A DNA stretch of 64,000 nucleotides, taken from Calonectria ilicicola (Eukaryota > Ascomycota > Sordariomycetes > Hypocreales > Nectriaceae). The translations under genes were made by a program, and so were the position numbers. The stretch is from assembly GCA_020809705.1 (NCBI GenBank), contig CP085833.1:1488001-1552000 (forward strand), in the 5' to 3' direction. The notes under the pieces were generated by a model. The model saw only the letters and a program-made list of their open reading frames with translations, ran no database searches and was not told the DNA's origin. Of this stretch, positions 1 to 12,268 are shown piece by piece (the first letter of the stretch is position 1; each line of letters begins with the position of its first letter).

Positions 1-584
1 TCTCATATTGTCACATCAATCCATAATCACAAGGTAGCTACTGTGCAATACCTTGATCTGAGGCTTATAGACGCTGTTTAAATCCTACACAGTAAAGTTT
101 ATTTTTGATTACTATCTCAAATATTTTAAGCTAGAAGAGATCGTCCAGCAACGATGTCGACTGAAGTCATCAATATATGAATGGGATATTCTGCCATTGC
201 AACATCATTTGCCACGCTTTGATAGAAAGAAAGCATCAACACGCAAATCCTTGGTCCCTCGATATAATATATTCAACAGATATTAGAAATAATATGTAAG
301 TGTGACGCTGTCATTACTTAGTTGTGCAGATCTCCTATTACACTCAAGCTTAGCGTTCACAATTTTTCTTGGTGTCACTTGGTAGCGAATCATATCAGAC
401 AAAATAAACTGTCGCATAAAAGCTCCATCCACCTCGATCATGTTTCAAAGTAATTAGATCATATTTATTTTATGAATCCTATGCGAAAGTTGGTGCGGTA
501 AAGCGAACAATAAGAAGATGCAAAACCAGTATCAACGATGCCATCCTCCTGTGGGTTCAAAAACATATTTATGTCATCTGTCCG
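1..584. other. AT-rich stretch without a recognised gene
   Basis: Neither strand shows a long open frame or a plausible exon series. The stretch is AT-rich and lies downstream of the minus-strand gene ending at 585, so its right edge should contain that gene's 3' UTR. Nothing else is recognisable. Confidence 0.5.
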
Positions 585-1265
585 CTACAGTTTGCTATCA
601 ATCTTTTCTTCTTCTTCATCCCCGTCATCTTTCTCAGATGACTTGTCCAAGTAGGCCTCAGGTCCACAGCAGTACAGGAAAATATCCGGCACCTGCTTCT
701 CCTCATCAAAAATGCTGACATATGCAATCCTCCTGCCGTCTGCGCCACCGCCGGAGCTCATCCAATCCGACGTGTACACCAAAGAACAAGTACCATTCTC
801 ACTCGTGTTTCCATCCTCGTCAAAGACCTTGGGCAGCGAGTCTCCGTACATACAGTCAATGAACCCCCTCATAAAGTCGCGCTTGGTGACTCCGCCCTCG
901 TTTTCGAGCATAATGTTGGGGTCCACGTCCGGGAGGCAGCATGGGCAGGACAAGCCGTGGCGCTCCTCGAACAGCTTCACGGTAAATTTTTTGGTGGGGG
1001 GCTGCGTAAGGTAGTTGGGGATTTCTGGGTTGGCAGCGAGCGAGTCCGATAATTGGGTAAAAACGTTTCGCCAGTAGTTTTGGAAGTCTTGGGTGGATTC
1101 TTTAGACGGGCTTTTAGGGAACGCCTTCTTTGTCGCGTCCATGAGGGCATCCACCAAAGGACCCCATTGCTCAATCAGATCCATGTCCTCGTCGGAAGAC
1201 TGCGATGCCACATCATTTTCCTCTTCTCGCGGGCTTCCAGCCGAGTCTTGCAAATCGAGAGGCAT
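585..1265 (-). CDS. hypothetical acidic protein, 226 aa
   Basis: A single uninterrupted frame runs from ATG at 1265 to a stop at 585. The N-terminus is rich in Ser, Asp and Glu and the C-terminus ends in an Asp/Glu-rich tail. In the middle lies a short cysteine group (SCPCC) followed by an acidic segment. There is no signal peptide or membrane span, so the product is probably cytosolic or nuclear. No family was recognised. Codon use and frame length are consistent with a real gene, and the 5' side faces a long intergenic region that could hold its promoter. No intron is evident. Confidence 0.6.
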   Translation of the reverse strand: MPLDLQDSAGSPREEENDVASQSSDEDMDLIEQWGPLVDALMDATKKAFPKSPSKESTQDFQNYWRNVFTQLSDSLAANPEIPNYLTQPPTKKFTVKLFEERHGLSCPCCLPDVDPNIMLENEGGVTKRDFMRGFIDCMYGDSLPKVFDEDGNTSENGTCSLVYTSDWMSSGGGADGRRIAYVSIFDEEKQVPDIFLYCCGPEAYLDKSSEKDDGDEEEEKIDSKL

Positions 1266-4135
1266 GGCTGTTGTGTGAATGAGGAAGCGTGGATGAGAAA
1301 ACGCAGTTGTATTGGAGTTAGGTCAGCCCTATAAGTAGCGCGATGGCCAGGGCTGTGCTTATGCGTCGGTCTGAGTCACTTGGCCGATTTGCTGCGGTCA
1401 GAACCAAATGCGGGGTGCCTCGGTGATTTTTCCAGCCTGGTAAATCGCACAAAACTGATCAGCAGACGACATGCATCTAGGCAACAAAATGTTTTCTGAG
1501 TTCTATTGGTATTGGGTTGCCTCCGGTCGAGGTGGTGGGTGGGGCGATGGAGTTTTTAGGTAAGGGACTGGAGATAGTCCAAGGACAAGTTGGTCAAGAC
1601 TATTAAAACGGCCGTCAACATACAAGGGCTTAATGCCAGTATTTGAGGAATTAAGTTGGCGTAGTACATACGTCTTTTGAACCTCGCTGTGCAATGTGAA
1701 CACAGTTTAGTTTGCTTGTCCCCCCGTTGTACTAATAGAACAATTTCCCGATCGCTGGTAACTCGATCTGGTCCTCTGAACATGATACACTATTTTTTCC
1801 GGAATTGGCATTCAGAATATGAACAGGGTCCGTACCTTTGTCTTTTTTTCCCCTCATTTGTTGAAAAATACTAATTGTCTGAGAGCACAAAGGGCAATCC
1901 GTTACAACAACACCCAGTCCAGATAGAGTGATTAGCAATTGAGAAGAACAAACTAAATTATATTGAGCCGTTCATTCCAATATGCATATAGTGTCAAACA
2001 TTACCTCAATATGGGCAATTAACAACAGATCAAGGCCATCCTTTTGCCCAGTATATCCCTGTAATGGCCGTTTCAAAAGCAAAGTCGAGCCAAGAAAGCA
2101 GTTCGTCACAAGTTTAGACACTCATGCAGATTGACAAATCAGGAAAGAGTTTTCTCCTCAATTAGGTAATTTTGGTTTAAGGCCGTCTGATTCAGCGGAA
2201 GCAACCAGATCTCACACTTTTGGAGAAGTTGTCCCGATTGGACGGCTCATTAAACAGCCGGCTGAAAACGACCGAAAGAGTCACGTGATACCAGATTGAT
2301 AAGATGAACAGATTAGCGACCAGTTTATTTTCAGCAGTTGATGTCATTATACTTTATCCATTTAGAGCAGTTGGCATTGCCAAAAAAGGACACTGTTCTT
2401 TACACCGCTGTTTGTCCTCGCTCATGCCCCTAGGCCTATATCAACTCGCAACATAATGTTTTAGCAAGCATTTCACACCGCAGTGGCCCCTATCGGCCCC
2501 CTTTCCTTCACCCCACACAGCGCAACCTCGCATCGAGCGTTCGCAACCTGGCGAGATTGTGAGAAACGCAGGTTATGGAAAACCACAAGCAAAATTTCAC
2601 AATCGACATGGAAATGTCTGGGATGACACTGCCAAGGCCGCTACAGCTCGGGACAACTTTATTGACGAGAGAAGAAGGGGGGGTGTGGGCATTCCATGTT
2701 GATCGCCGCGACATGTGTGTAGCCGAATTGCTGATCGTCGACCCGGCCCGCCCGCTTCAGTGTTCGCTTCTTGGGAAATGGGAAACGAAAAAAGAAAATC
2801 GCCAGGGTTCACCGCGCCTTGGCTTTTTGACAAGCTTTTTTTTTCGTTTAATTAATTTTTCTTTTTTCCCTTGGTTTCTTTTTTTTTTGCCACAAGTGCA
2901 CCAACCGTGATTCGGCGTGTCGGATCAATTACCACACACTGTCCCTGTCTCTCCGTGTGTGTCTCTCATTGCTTCCTCTTTCGGCCCCTTTTTTAGCTAC
3001 CACACCACAGGGACCTCCCCCCTGAGTCAAGACCAGGGGGGCGGTCGGCGGGTTTTGTTTGAGACATGCATCGGGAACCCAAGCCACGTATGCAATGCGA
3101 CGCAACCTCTCTATTTTATTTTATGTGGCATTTTGCCGTTTTCTGCATTATTTTTTCTTCCCAAGTCCCATTTTTATTTTCGGGTCAAAACGATAAGATA
3201 GCTCACGAACAGGAAAAAAAGAAGAAACGGACTAATTTGGCCCACCCCCAGTCGGTTTTTTGTGAATGTCGGGGTTTCCCCATGCAAGGTAAATCTCCCA
3301 ACAAAAAAAAAATAGGAAAAAAAAAAAAGTAACCGAAACCGAGATTTTTCGGGCAGAAGGAAACGAGTGAGAGAGGACACCTTACTCGCAGGTTTCGCCT
3401 GATTCGGTCTCTCTGCTTCTTTTTTCGAGTCTTCTTTCTTCCCGCTTGGATGTTTGATTGATGCAATTAATTAATTTTCTTTTGGGCTCTGTTCTAAAAC
3501 GGACATTCGCAGGTTTGCGACATGCATGGAACACACTCCTCCTGGGTTTTAGGCTTGAGATCCAATGCATACGCTCAGACTCCCCCACGTGTGGCCGCGG
3601 CTTGAAAAGGCCAGCCACAGGTCAAAAAGGCGACAATGGCTACCTACAGGTCTAGTGCATGGGCTAGGCGGTCAGTGGCTTGAAACCAAATCACATGTGA
3701 AAATAGAGCAACGTGGGAGGTGCGAGCTTAATCTCACCGTCAGAGATGAATGAATTGAACATGACACGACACGGCGCGGGAGCTTGGGCAATTGAGTTTC
3801 GGGACGTAAACTGTGCAGCGCTCAACACAATACAGGGCACGTTTCACACTGATTCGCATTACGCGGAAGAGGGCACAGCAAGCTTGTTTTCACATGTCTA
3901 TTGGATAAAAAAAAATGCGCCCGTTCTATAAACCTCTAATCCCGATTTTGCGTCGTTGTAGTCTAATTCTAAAGCGCCGAGCGTTCTATCGCCGTATGCT
4001 CTATACTTTTTTGGACATTCCAAGATCTCATGTCTATTGCATCCAAATTGGAAGCAGGTGAGAGGGGGGGAAAGGGTGGGGTTCTATAACGTCCTTTTTT
4101 TTCTTTCTTTCTGTGCGTTTCTCATAACAATTGCC
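1266..4135. other. 2.9-kb intergenic region, no gene seen
   Basis: This region separates the 5' end of the hypothetical gene at 585-1265 from the 3' end of the desaturase at 4136. It contains many homopolymer runs (long A and T tracts around 2837-2892 and 3303-3330) and C- or T-rich patches. The open frames are short, overlap one another and have no family resemblance. No tRNA-like structure was noticed. Confidence 0.5.
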
Positions 4136-5513
4136 TTATTTGGCCCAGCGCAGAGCACCAGGGCGGGCAGGGTCGTGCTCGACGTACTTGAGGGTGCCGA
4201 AGACGGACCAGAGCTGGCCGAGGAAGCTGCGGTCGTCGCGGACGTAGTGTTTGCCGATGATGGGCATAACGGCCTCGGTGGCCTCGTCAGCCTTGTAGAA
4301 AGGAATGCGGCTGCGGTGGGGGGTCAGTTTATTTTTTTTTTTTCTTCTTCTTGTGCCCGAGACCTGACTCGGGTGGAGTGGGGACACAACTTACGGGAAC
4401 AGGTGGTGGATAACGTGCTTCTCAATGATACCGTGGAAAAGGTGCTTGCCAATGAAGCCAAAGTCGCGGTCAACGGTAGCGAGCGCACCCTTGACGTAGG
4501 ACCAACCCTCGGGGGTGTAGTGGGGGACCTCGGGGTGGTTGTGGTGGAGGTAGGTGATGGCGACTTTTTAGCGGTGTTAGTTCGTCTTGGCTCAATTTTT
4601 TTTTTCTTCACTCAATTGTGCATTGCAACTTACCGAGCCAGTGGTGAACCCAAAAGTAGGGGACAGCGTAGAGGAGCATAGTAGTAGAGGTACCAATCTT
4701 CTGGGCGACAAAGTACAGAATGGTGCCCATGATGGCCAGGCCGACGTCGGACAGGAAAATGTAGATGGCCTCGCTGGGGCGGAAGACGGCGCTGGTGGGC
4801 TCAAAGTGGCTGACGCGGAGCCACTTGGCAAAACCGGTGGGCTCGCGCTGCCTGCTGCCCTTGCCGGCAGAAGCGTTGAAGAAGAGGTAGGCCTGCCATC
4901 CGAAGAGCTGGTGGGTGAGCAGGCGGATGGACTGGGAGATGGGGGTGTCCTCGAACAGCTCGGCAAGGTCGATTCCGGCGACGATGGCCTGCTTGGAGGG
5001 CTTGGGGGCGGTGGCGGGGACAAAGGCCATGTCCTTCTCGATGTGGCCGTGGTACATGTGGTGGCGGTGGTGGGAGAACTTCCAGGAGAAGAAGGGCACG
5101 AGCAGGAAGCTGTGGAGGGCCCAGCCGGTGATGTTGTTGACCTTGCTGTGCAGGGAGAAGGCGCCGTGGCCGCACTCGTGGCCCAGGATCCAGACACCGG
5201 TGCAGATGAGGCCCTGGAGGAAGCCGTAGACCATCCAGGCGGCACCGCGGAGCACGGGGTCGGGGATGGTGGGGATGAAGGTCAGGGCAGCCCAGACGAG
5301 GCCGGCCACCATGGTCAAGTCGCGGACGACATAGTAGTAGGAGGTGATGAGCGAGGGCTGGAAGCAGTGGGCGGGGATGGCATCCCTGATGGACTTGATG
5401 TCGGGGAACTCGGGCTCAGCCGTGACGGTGACAGTCTTGGTCTTGGGAGCCTGCTTCTTCTCGACCACGAGCGTCGTGGTGGACGAGCCGGTAGCACGAT
5501 GTCTGGCCGCCAT
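4136..5513 (-). CDS. delta-12 fatty acid (oleate) desaturase, 407 aa
   Basis: This membrane desaturase should introduce the delta-12 double bond into oleoyl chains in the endoplasmic reticulum, making linoleate. Three exons are placed at 5513-4634, 4563-4395 and 4310-4136; both introns are GT-AG. The three histidine boxes of the family are present: HECGH at residues 112-116, HHRHH at 148-152 and HVIHH at 343-347. The first junction restores the usual HWLVAITYL segment and the second gives HLFPRIPFY. Hydrophobic spans flank the boxes as expected, and the length is near the fungal norm. No cytochrome b5 domain is fused. A delta-15 or bifunctional specificity cannot be excluded from sequence alone. 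Confidence 0.93.
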
Positions 5514-7515
5514 TGTTGCGGTGGGTGTAAGACAAGGTGTCTAGGTGGTGGGTGGGTGGTGAATGGGAGGGATCGAGGGACCTGGAAACGGCTGGTAATC
5601 CTACAGATTGGGTGATTGCCAAGCCAATTGACCCAAGAAGAACGGACTGGAGAAGAAGAAAGGAAAATGGAAAACGCAAAAGATGCGAGGGGGAGGAGGG
5701 TTAAGAAGAAGCCTGGACCTTTGCTCCCCTCGCTCGGCAGCATTTAACTCGAGCAGGGTGCATGTTCAGTCTTTGGCCCGATTTAGTATTAGCATGAAAA
5801 AAAAAAAAAAATCACAGAACACACACACGCACACGCCATACACAGGTACACACATACATGGACGCACATACGCACAGTGTGTAGTGCATGTGTAGCGTGT
5901 AGTGCGTGTGCGTGTGTGTCTCCTCCTCCTCCTACGACGTCGTCCGTCATCCGTTCCATCCCCAACACGATCTAGAGCCCCGGCAATCTTGTCAAAATAG
6001 GGGTCCAGCCTCCCTGGAGCTTGTGCATGCGGGCCATGGCCTGTCAGACCAGCAGGCGTCCAATGGGAGCGCCGCCGTTTTGCCCATTCTAGCGGCCACG
6101 TTGGATAACAGAACCCCCCACCGCCGCCGCTGCTGCGGCACACCAACCCAACCAGGGGGACGGGGGACGGTGGACGGCGGACGGCCAGATAGATCCTGGA
6201 GACGAGACGAGGCGCGAGAGCGAAATGCTGAGTCCGCGACGAGGGCCATTGGCTCCGTCGGCGAGCCCACTCCCGGAGCCGTGCAGCGAGTAGTGACACT
6301 CTGGTTACGTGCTCCGCCGTCGTTTTTGGTTGAGCTGGGCGCAGCGAGTGGAGGAGGAAGAACAGGCCAGGCCTGTGAAACCAACTACCACGGCGCATAA
6401 CAACAGAGCTTTTTTAGCAGACAGCCAGCCAGCAGCAGCAGCAGGCAAAAAAAAAAAAAGTAAAAAAAAAAGTACCACCAAGACGTTATCTAGCGCACTT
6501 CTGGAATCCCCGCCCGCACCAAGCCCGTCAGACTGCCCTCTGGCCCCCGCTTCCGACACAAAAAGACGCGCTGCTGTCCTCTTGTCCTCAACAAACGAGC
6601 TCATCTCGGAACGCATCCCTGTGCACAAAGAAAGTGTCCAGGGATCCCACGACCAAAACGAAAACTAAGCTGTCCAGAAAAAGAGGCCGCCGCCGGGGTA
6701 AAGGGCGGACTGGGCAATCAATGAACAGCTTTGCTGTGCTGGCTTGCTTGTTCGCTCGCTCGCTCGCTTGCTGGCGACCTTAGCTATTTGCCGGCACACC
6801 GATTATTCATCTTCTCTCTGTTGTTCCGTAATATCCACCAATCTGGTCCCCAAAAGAAAAAAAAAAGTAACCCAGGAACAAAGAAGCGAAGAAACATTAA
6901 ATGGGAAAAAAGAAAATAAAAAAAAAAAAAAAAAAGGAACAAGCGTGCCAAGACAAAAACTTCCCGCTTAAGAAGCGGCAACAATGCCCATTGTGAGACA
7001 CAAGGATTGGTCCAAGCAAGCATTGAGCCGTGCCGTTTCTGGACCCCATACAGTACAGTAGATAAAATAAAAATAAATAATAAAAAGAGACTACACAAAA
7101 CTTCTATTATTAACTGCCCATCCGTGCTGTGTGCTGTGCTGTGCTGTGCAATGCGGTCAGGTAAAGCACCTGTGACCGCTTGTCCTCTATCAATGCGTAT
7201 TTTCAACGTGCGTTGCTGTGTGCTTGTTCGGCCTCATCTAAAAAATCTCGAGCGCCGACCTGAAATTATTCCAAATCCAATTGATCCAATTCCCCTTGCT
7301 TCTCCCGTTACACATCCCACAATCTGTGCGCTTCTCCTTCTCCTCCTCCTCCCCCACCAGTTGCCCCCTGGGCACCCTTCTAAATCTCGTACATTATCGT
7401 GACAGGTCATTAGTTGTAAGGCTTATCTCTTTCTCTCTCGCGCGCTCTGTGTGTGTGCAGGCTTTCGCTTCGCTTCGCTTCTTCTCTCCTCATCGTTCGC
7501 GCTACTACAATGCCA
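5514..7515. other. intergenic region upstream of the desaturase
   Basis: This 2-kb region lies between the desaturase start and the 3' end of the GT2 gene, both on the minus strand, so it should contain the desaturase promoter and leader and the GT2 3' UTR. It carries an AC/GT dinucleotide tract near 5818-5925, GCT/CAG runs near 6430, and several poly-A tracts (for example 6918-6937). No credible exon was found; the open frames are low-complexity. Confidence 0.5.
5818..5925. repeat. imperfect (AC)n tract followed by (GT)n tract
   Basis: An AC-rich dinucleotide run (about 5818-5875) is followed directly by a TG/GT-rich run (about 5876-5921), so the two halves are roughly complementary and could fold back. 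It lies about 300 nt upstream of the desaturase start codon. Confidence 0.6.
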
Positions 7516-10255
7516 TCACCAGAAAAAGGTGGCTACAAAGAGCAGAATTGTGTAGGCAGTGGTAAAAGTGTACTCAAGCTCGAACCACGCAGCCTGGCCA
7601 CCAAAGGCAATCTTCTTGCTCTCGGGCTTGGGGTGCGCAATGCGAGTCTTGGGGTCGCGGTCGAGCAGGTCCTCACGGTCGGGCACTGTGGGGGGCTCAA
7701 TGGCGTAGGCAATTGGTGTCCACATGGAGTTGCACAGGAAGAGGAACGTCAGCGGGGGCCAGAAGGCGTGGGTGACGAGGTTGAGCAGCAGATCCTTGGT
7801 GTTGTACTCTTGCCAGAACTGGCGGTAAACGGTAACGACCAATGCAACCAGGGTGAAGTAGACAAAGATAAAGTGGAACCAGCCCATGTAGTTGAAGACG
7901 ATGCCGAAAAATCGGTGGAGCATGTTCTTCCTGAGCTTGGCGTCACGCTCGTTGAGGTCGGAACCGAGCGATCCAGTGGGCTTAAAGGCCTGAGCCTGAC
8001 CGCCGAGCCACTTGGGGAGCATGAAGGATCGAATGATGCAGAGGGCAATGTAAGGCGACATCCACACCTGCGCTCGCGAACCTCGCTGTCCAGTGTGGTA
8101 TCCGGCAGGGATGAACATGATGAACTCGCACAGTCGGTTGGACATGACGGTCGCAAAGCACACGCGCACAAGCCATCGGAGCTGGTTGTCGCTCGCATAG
8201 GCCACAAGCGGCTTACCCCAGGCCAGGATGATGGGGACACCAAACAGAGAGACGGTGAAGGCAATGGCGTACACGTTGAGCATACCATACAAGAAACCGG
8301 AGAATCGCTGGGCAAACTTCATGTTCTTTACCTGGTCACCGTACAGCAAAAAGTTGAGCTTGAGCGAAGTGTCGAGAGTTCCAATGGCCCAGCGGGTACG
8401 CTGCTTAAGATGGCTGCCAAAATCTTCGGGGACAGTTCCAAACTGGAGGGGTTCGTGGACGTAGGCTGTCTTCCAGCCCTTTCCGAGCATCAGGGTCGAA
8501 GTGGCGACATCTTCAGCGAGCGAACCGAGGGGGAAGTTGCCAATCTCGTCAAGAGCGGTGCGACGAACAATGTATCCAGATCCAGTACACCAGGCGACTC
8601 CGAGAGCGTCCTTGATGGGCTCAATAACGTGGACGAAGACATCGAGACTCTGCGAGAGGGGGTCGGCGCGGGGGGTGTTGTAGAAGAGCTGGGGAGGGCA
8701 GGCCAGGGCCATCTTGGGGTCGATCAAAAGGTGAGGAAGCACGCCACGAAGCCAATCGCGCTCGGGAATCTACATTCAATTGGTGGTTAGCAAATCAATC
8801 ACATGCAACACAAAACCAGCGCAAAGTTTCGCAGCAATTGGAGGGAGGGGAAATTACCATATCAGCGTCCAGAGCGGCCATGAACTGTCCGGCACCGCCG
8901 GGAAGCTGGTGCATCGCATCCAAACCATTGTTCAGGTTACCGGCCTTGAAGTGGTGGGGAACACCGGGAATCTTGAGACGGGCGATGTAGTGGACATTGG
9001 GGTACGTAAGAGACAATTGCTGGAGCTGCGCCTCCAGGCCGGCGGACTTGCCGTCGTCCAAAATAACAACTCGGAATCGGTCGCGGGGGTAGTCCTGGTC
9101 GCAGGCGGCGCGCACGGTGTCCATGACGAGGTCGTCATCCTCTCCACAGCAGGTGATGAAGATATCAACCGTAGGACAATCGTTGCCCGTCAGCCGAAGC
9201 TTGGGGCGGTTACGGTGCTTCAGGGACCAGAGTGTCCATCCATTGTGCATCTGCGAGGGAATTGCGACGACAATTTCTACTGCGATGAAGACCCAGGCTG
9301 CGGCGTAGACAGCGCCGGCCTTGTTCTGGGCCCAGATGACGCAAGCAATTCGCAGGGCCAGGTACGCAAAGTACAGGCCCGTGTTGATGAAAATGAGGAA
9401 GGGCGTGAGTGTGTATAGGTGACGCTTCCAGCCACTCCAGATCTCGACATCGTCGCGCTTGTGAACCTGCTGGATGCAGTCTTTCGCGGCGTAGTCCTGG
9501 GCCACAAAGTCCTTGGAGACATTGGGCGGGCTGGAAGCGTTTGATCCTGGCGGCAACAGGGCGGCGAGGCTCAGGTGGCTCTGGTTCTGCGTTGAGCCGG
9601 AATCGCGGTCAGCAAACTGGCGCCTGGTTTCGGGTTTCTCTGCGTATTCATTTACCATTAAGCTGGACGGCCTCCAGTCGACCGACGAGTGCGCCGTGCG
9701 AATGTGCGGTGCCTCTAGGGGGGTTCCTTGTCCGCTGAGGGTGGGAGTTCCGGAGCGAGAGCCGCCAGGAGTGTCAGCGAAGAACTGCGGGTTGGGGCTC
9801 CCGCCGGCCGATAGAGGCCACTCCTGGGCTACGGTAGAGTAGTCTTCTGCCCGGTGTCCAGGAGGAGGCGCTCGCATGTCCTGGTCCGAGGGGGCACGAC
9901 CTTGGGGATCCTCGTAGGGCTGGTATGGTGAGTAACCCTGTTGTTGCTGCGGTGGTAATTGCTGGTGGTGCTGCTGCTCCTGATAGGGATCCTGATAGTA
10001 CTGATCTTGCGGGTGCTGCGGTGGTGGCGCCTGTTGGAACTGGTCCTGGTGATACTGCTGCTGCTGATTGTACTGCTGCTGCTGTTGGTGTTGCTGGAAT
10101 TGTTGCTGCTGCTGCTGAAATCGCTGCTGTTGCTGCTGGTATTGCTGGACGTCGAGCTCTACCATCTCCCGGTACTCCTGGTTCCTGTCCCCCTCTCCGT
10201 ACCCATGATACCCGTTGTTGCCGTTCATGCTGGCGGAGTCTTTGTCCTCCCGCAT
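7516..10255 (-). CDS. GT2 cellulose-synthase-like glycosyltransferase, 883 aa
   Basis: Two exons, 10255-8858 and 8769-7516, are joined by an 88-nt GT-AG intron. Residues about 37-113 are very rich in Gln and probably disordered. A pair of membrane spans (about residues 285-340) precedes the GT2 catalytic domain. The domain has the expected signatures: LDDGK, DAD at 463-465 (at the exon edge), AED at 551-553 and QRTRW at 589-593, which is the Q-x-x-R-W motif of processive enzymes. Several C-terminal membrane spans follow. The product should sit in the plasma membrane and polymerise a surface polysaccharide from a nucleotide sugar. It resembles the fungal GT2 proteins reported as necessary for hyphal growth on solid surfaces in plant pathogens; the polymer is not evident from the sequence. 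Confidence 0.9.
9916..10144 (-). repeat. CAG/CAA-rich coding repeat (Gln tract)
   Basis: On the minus strand this part of the GT2 gene is a run of CAG, CAA, CAC and CCA codons giving long Gln stretches broken by His, Tyr and Pro. Pure and mixed trinucleotide repeats like this are prone to length variation between strains. Confidence 0.85.
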
Positions 10256-11265
10256 GCGTCAGGAATGGCGGGTGTGTGGGAAGCAAAGAACGACAAGATG
10301 ACGACAGTTGCGGCAGGCCGGGTGGGATTAAAGAAAAGAGTAGTAGGAAAGCAAAAAAAGGTTGGACGCCAAAGGGGTTGGGTGGCGAGAGTGTATATGT
10401 CTCTCCTGTCTGGCGCTTCGACTTGTTCCTCTCGTTTCCGGAATGTAAAACGAATGTGGACAGCTTTGGGCAAGCTGCATGAAAGTGTGCAATATCCGGG
10501 GAGGAAAAAGATGAGATGAAAGCGATGAGAAGTATACCAAGCCAACGGTTCGACAAAAAGGGCACGGGAAAAACAAGAGCACGAGACTAGCGCAACTATC
10601 CACTATCAACACGAGGGATGTATGATGAGATGGGCGGGATGCGAGGTACAGCGTGGAGACGGGGGGGGGCGTGTGGATGATGGATGGATCCCCTCGTCCC
10701 CCTACCGACCTGACCTGCCTGTGTGTAGTAGGTGTTGCGCTACGCTGCTGCTACGGATAGAGAGAGGGCAGGGCGCCTGAGGGGACTTCGGGGGGGGGCT
10801 TCTGGGTCCTAGGGCCGACTTGTCGAGTGGCTCTCCCCCAGTCGGAGAGGGCGGAACTGTCAGGGCAACCTCCACAATACGAGCGAGTAGCCAACGGGCG
10901 TCACTGACGTGGGTAAAATTAGGAGGCACCGGCGGGGTGGCAGGGGCAGCGAGAACGAGCGAGAGAGAGGGACAAAAGAAAAAATAAAAAAAAAAAAAAA
11001 GTAAGCTATGACGGGCTTCGGCCTCCCCATTGGCATCGTGGTTGGCTTGCTCCCGGCCCTGTCGAGGCGCGTGCTCAGACATGCTTCCGGGTCGTGGGGA
11101 CGAGCAGTGAATCAGCAGCGCCTCTGGCTCGTTGTAGCGGGACCGCGATTGAGGGCTCCCAGGGGGCCAGCCAGCCGAATCGAGGGCACGGAGGGATGAT
11201 TGATGCATGACTATGACGGGGGGATCCATCCATCCAGGCCTCGGGGAGTATTGTCTGTTTGAAGT

Positions 11266-11300
11266 CCATTGCATTGCATTGGCATTGGCATTGGCATTGC
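11266..11300 (+). repeat. tandem GCATT / GGCATT array
   Basis: Consecutive copies of a 5- to 6-base unit, first GCATT and then GGCATT four times, lie within the GT2/GH12 intergenic region. Confidence 0.7.
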
Positions 11301-11523
11301 TGCGACCGGATGGGAAGAGCCTGGACGGACGGTGAAGCCATGCTGAGGAACGAACTCGACCCTCGCCTCCCAATGCGCAGGGTGAAACCCGTTATCCACC
11401 ACCACCGTCCAACGTCATGTTTGGTTGCTCGCTGTTACATGCTACATACTGCTGCTGCGGGCATTCATTCCCTCTACAGTCGCAAGGAGCCGCAGCCCCC
11501 AGCCCATCCCAACCTAGCCCACA

Positions 11524-11549
11524 TGGACAGACAGACAGACAGACAGACT
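11524..11549 (+). repeat. (GACA)n tetranucleotide microsatellite
   Basis: About six perfect copies of the unit GACA in tandem, within the GT2/GH12 intergenic region. Confidence 0.85.
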
Positions 11550-12223
11550 GGACCGCGCTCGTTGCCGCTCCTGGGGCTGCTGCCTTGCCTCTAACCATGC
11601 CATGCCTTGCCTACCTTGCCTTGGGCTCCTCTTCTCGTCTCTCGTATCGCGGAGATCGACCTCGGAGGGTTACCCGACCCGCCAGCAACAGCCAAATACG
11701 ACAGTCAAAGTCGCTCCCTGGGGCTTCAGGGGCACCGAGTTTGGCTTTTTCACCTACGAATGGCCTAGTCCCGGCCCAAAGTCTATTGGACCTTATCTGG
11801 CATCCTGCCTCTATACGTTCTAGAGCCGTGGGGCACGGGCGCATGCTCGGCATATCGGCATTGGACAATGGCCCTCGGGGGTGGGCGGAGAGGTCCAACT
11901 AAGCGTCTGACATCAATGGCCCAGCAAACCTGCTGACGACAGGCACTTGCAGTGTGATTCACAAAGGTGCAATCAGACGATTGTCGCTCCAGCCACACCC
12001 TCCCCTCGTCCTCGTCGGGGTCGAGGGAGGGAGGGCAGGGGGGCGATGGCGATAGCTCGTGTGCGCGGAGTGCGTGAGCCAGGGCCTCAAGCAGGGCACA
12101 ACAGGGCAGCAGCATGGCATGGGCAGTAAGAGGAGGAGGAGTGAGCAGGCCACCACCACCAATTACCCCATTACCACCCCCCGCTTCGTAAGGAAGAAGA
12201 CATTGTGTGCATGTGTGGGAGAG

Positions 12224-12268
12224 AGTGTGCGCGCGCGTGTGTGTGTGTGTGCGTGTGTGGGTGAGTGT
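12224..12268 (+). repeat. (GT)n / (GC)n dinucleotide tract
   Basis: A GT run interrupted by a short GC run. Alternating purine-pyrimidine of this type can adopt Z-DNA. It lies about 0.9 kb upstream of the GH12 start codon. Confidence 0.75.

Noticed and set aside
4587..5615. 342-codon plus-strand frame opposite the desaturase
   Set aside because: It is the antisense of a GC-rich coding region and is Gly/Val/Glu-rich, a typical shadow frame.
7453..8790. 445-codon plus-strand frame opposite the GT2 gene
   Set aside because: Antisense shadow of a conserved catalytic domain on the other strand.
10988..11000. Poly-A tracts such as this one as possible retroelement tails
   Set aside because: Similar runs are frequent in all GC-rich intergenic stretches here, and there is no reverse transcriptase sequence or target-site duplication nearby.
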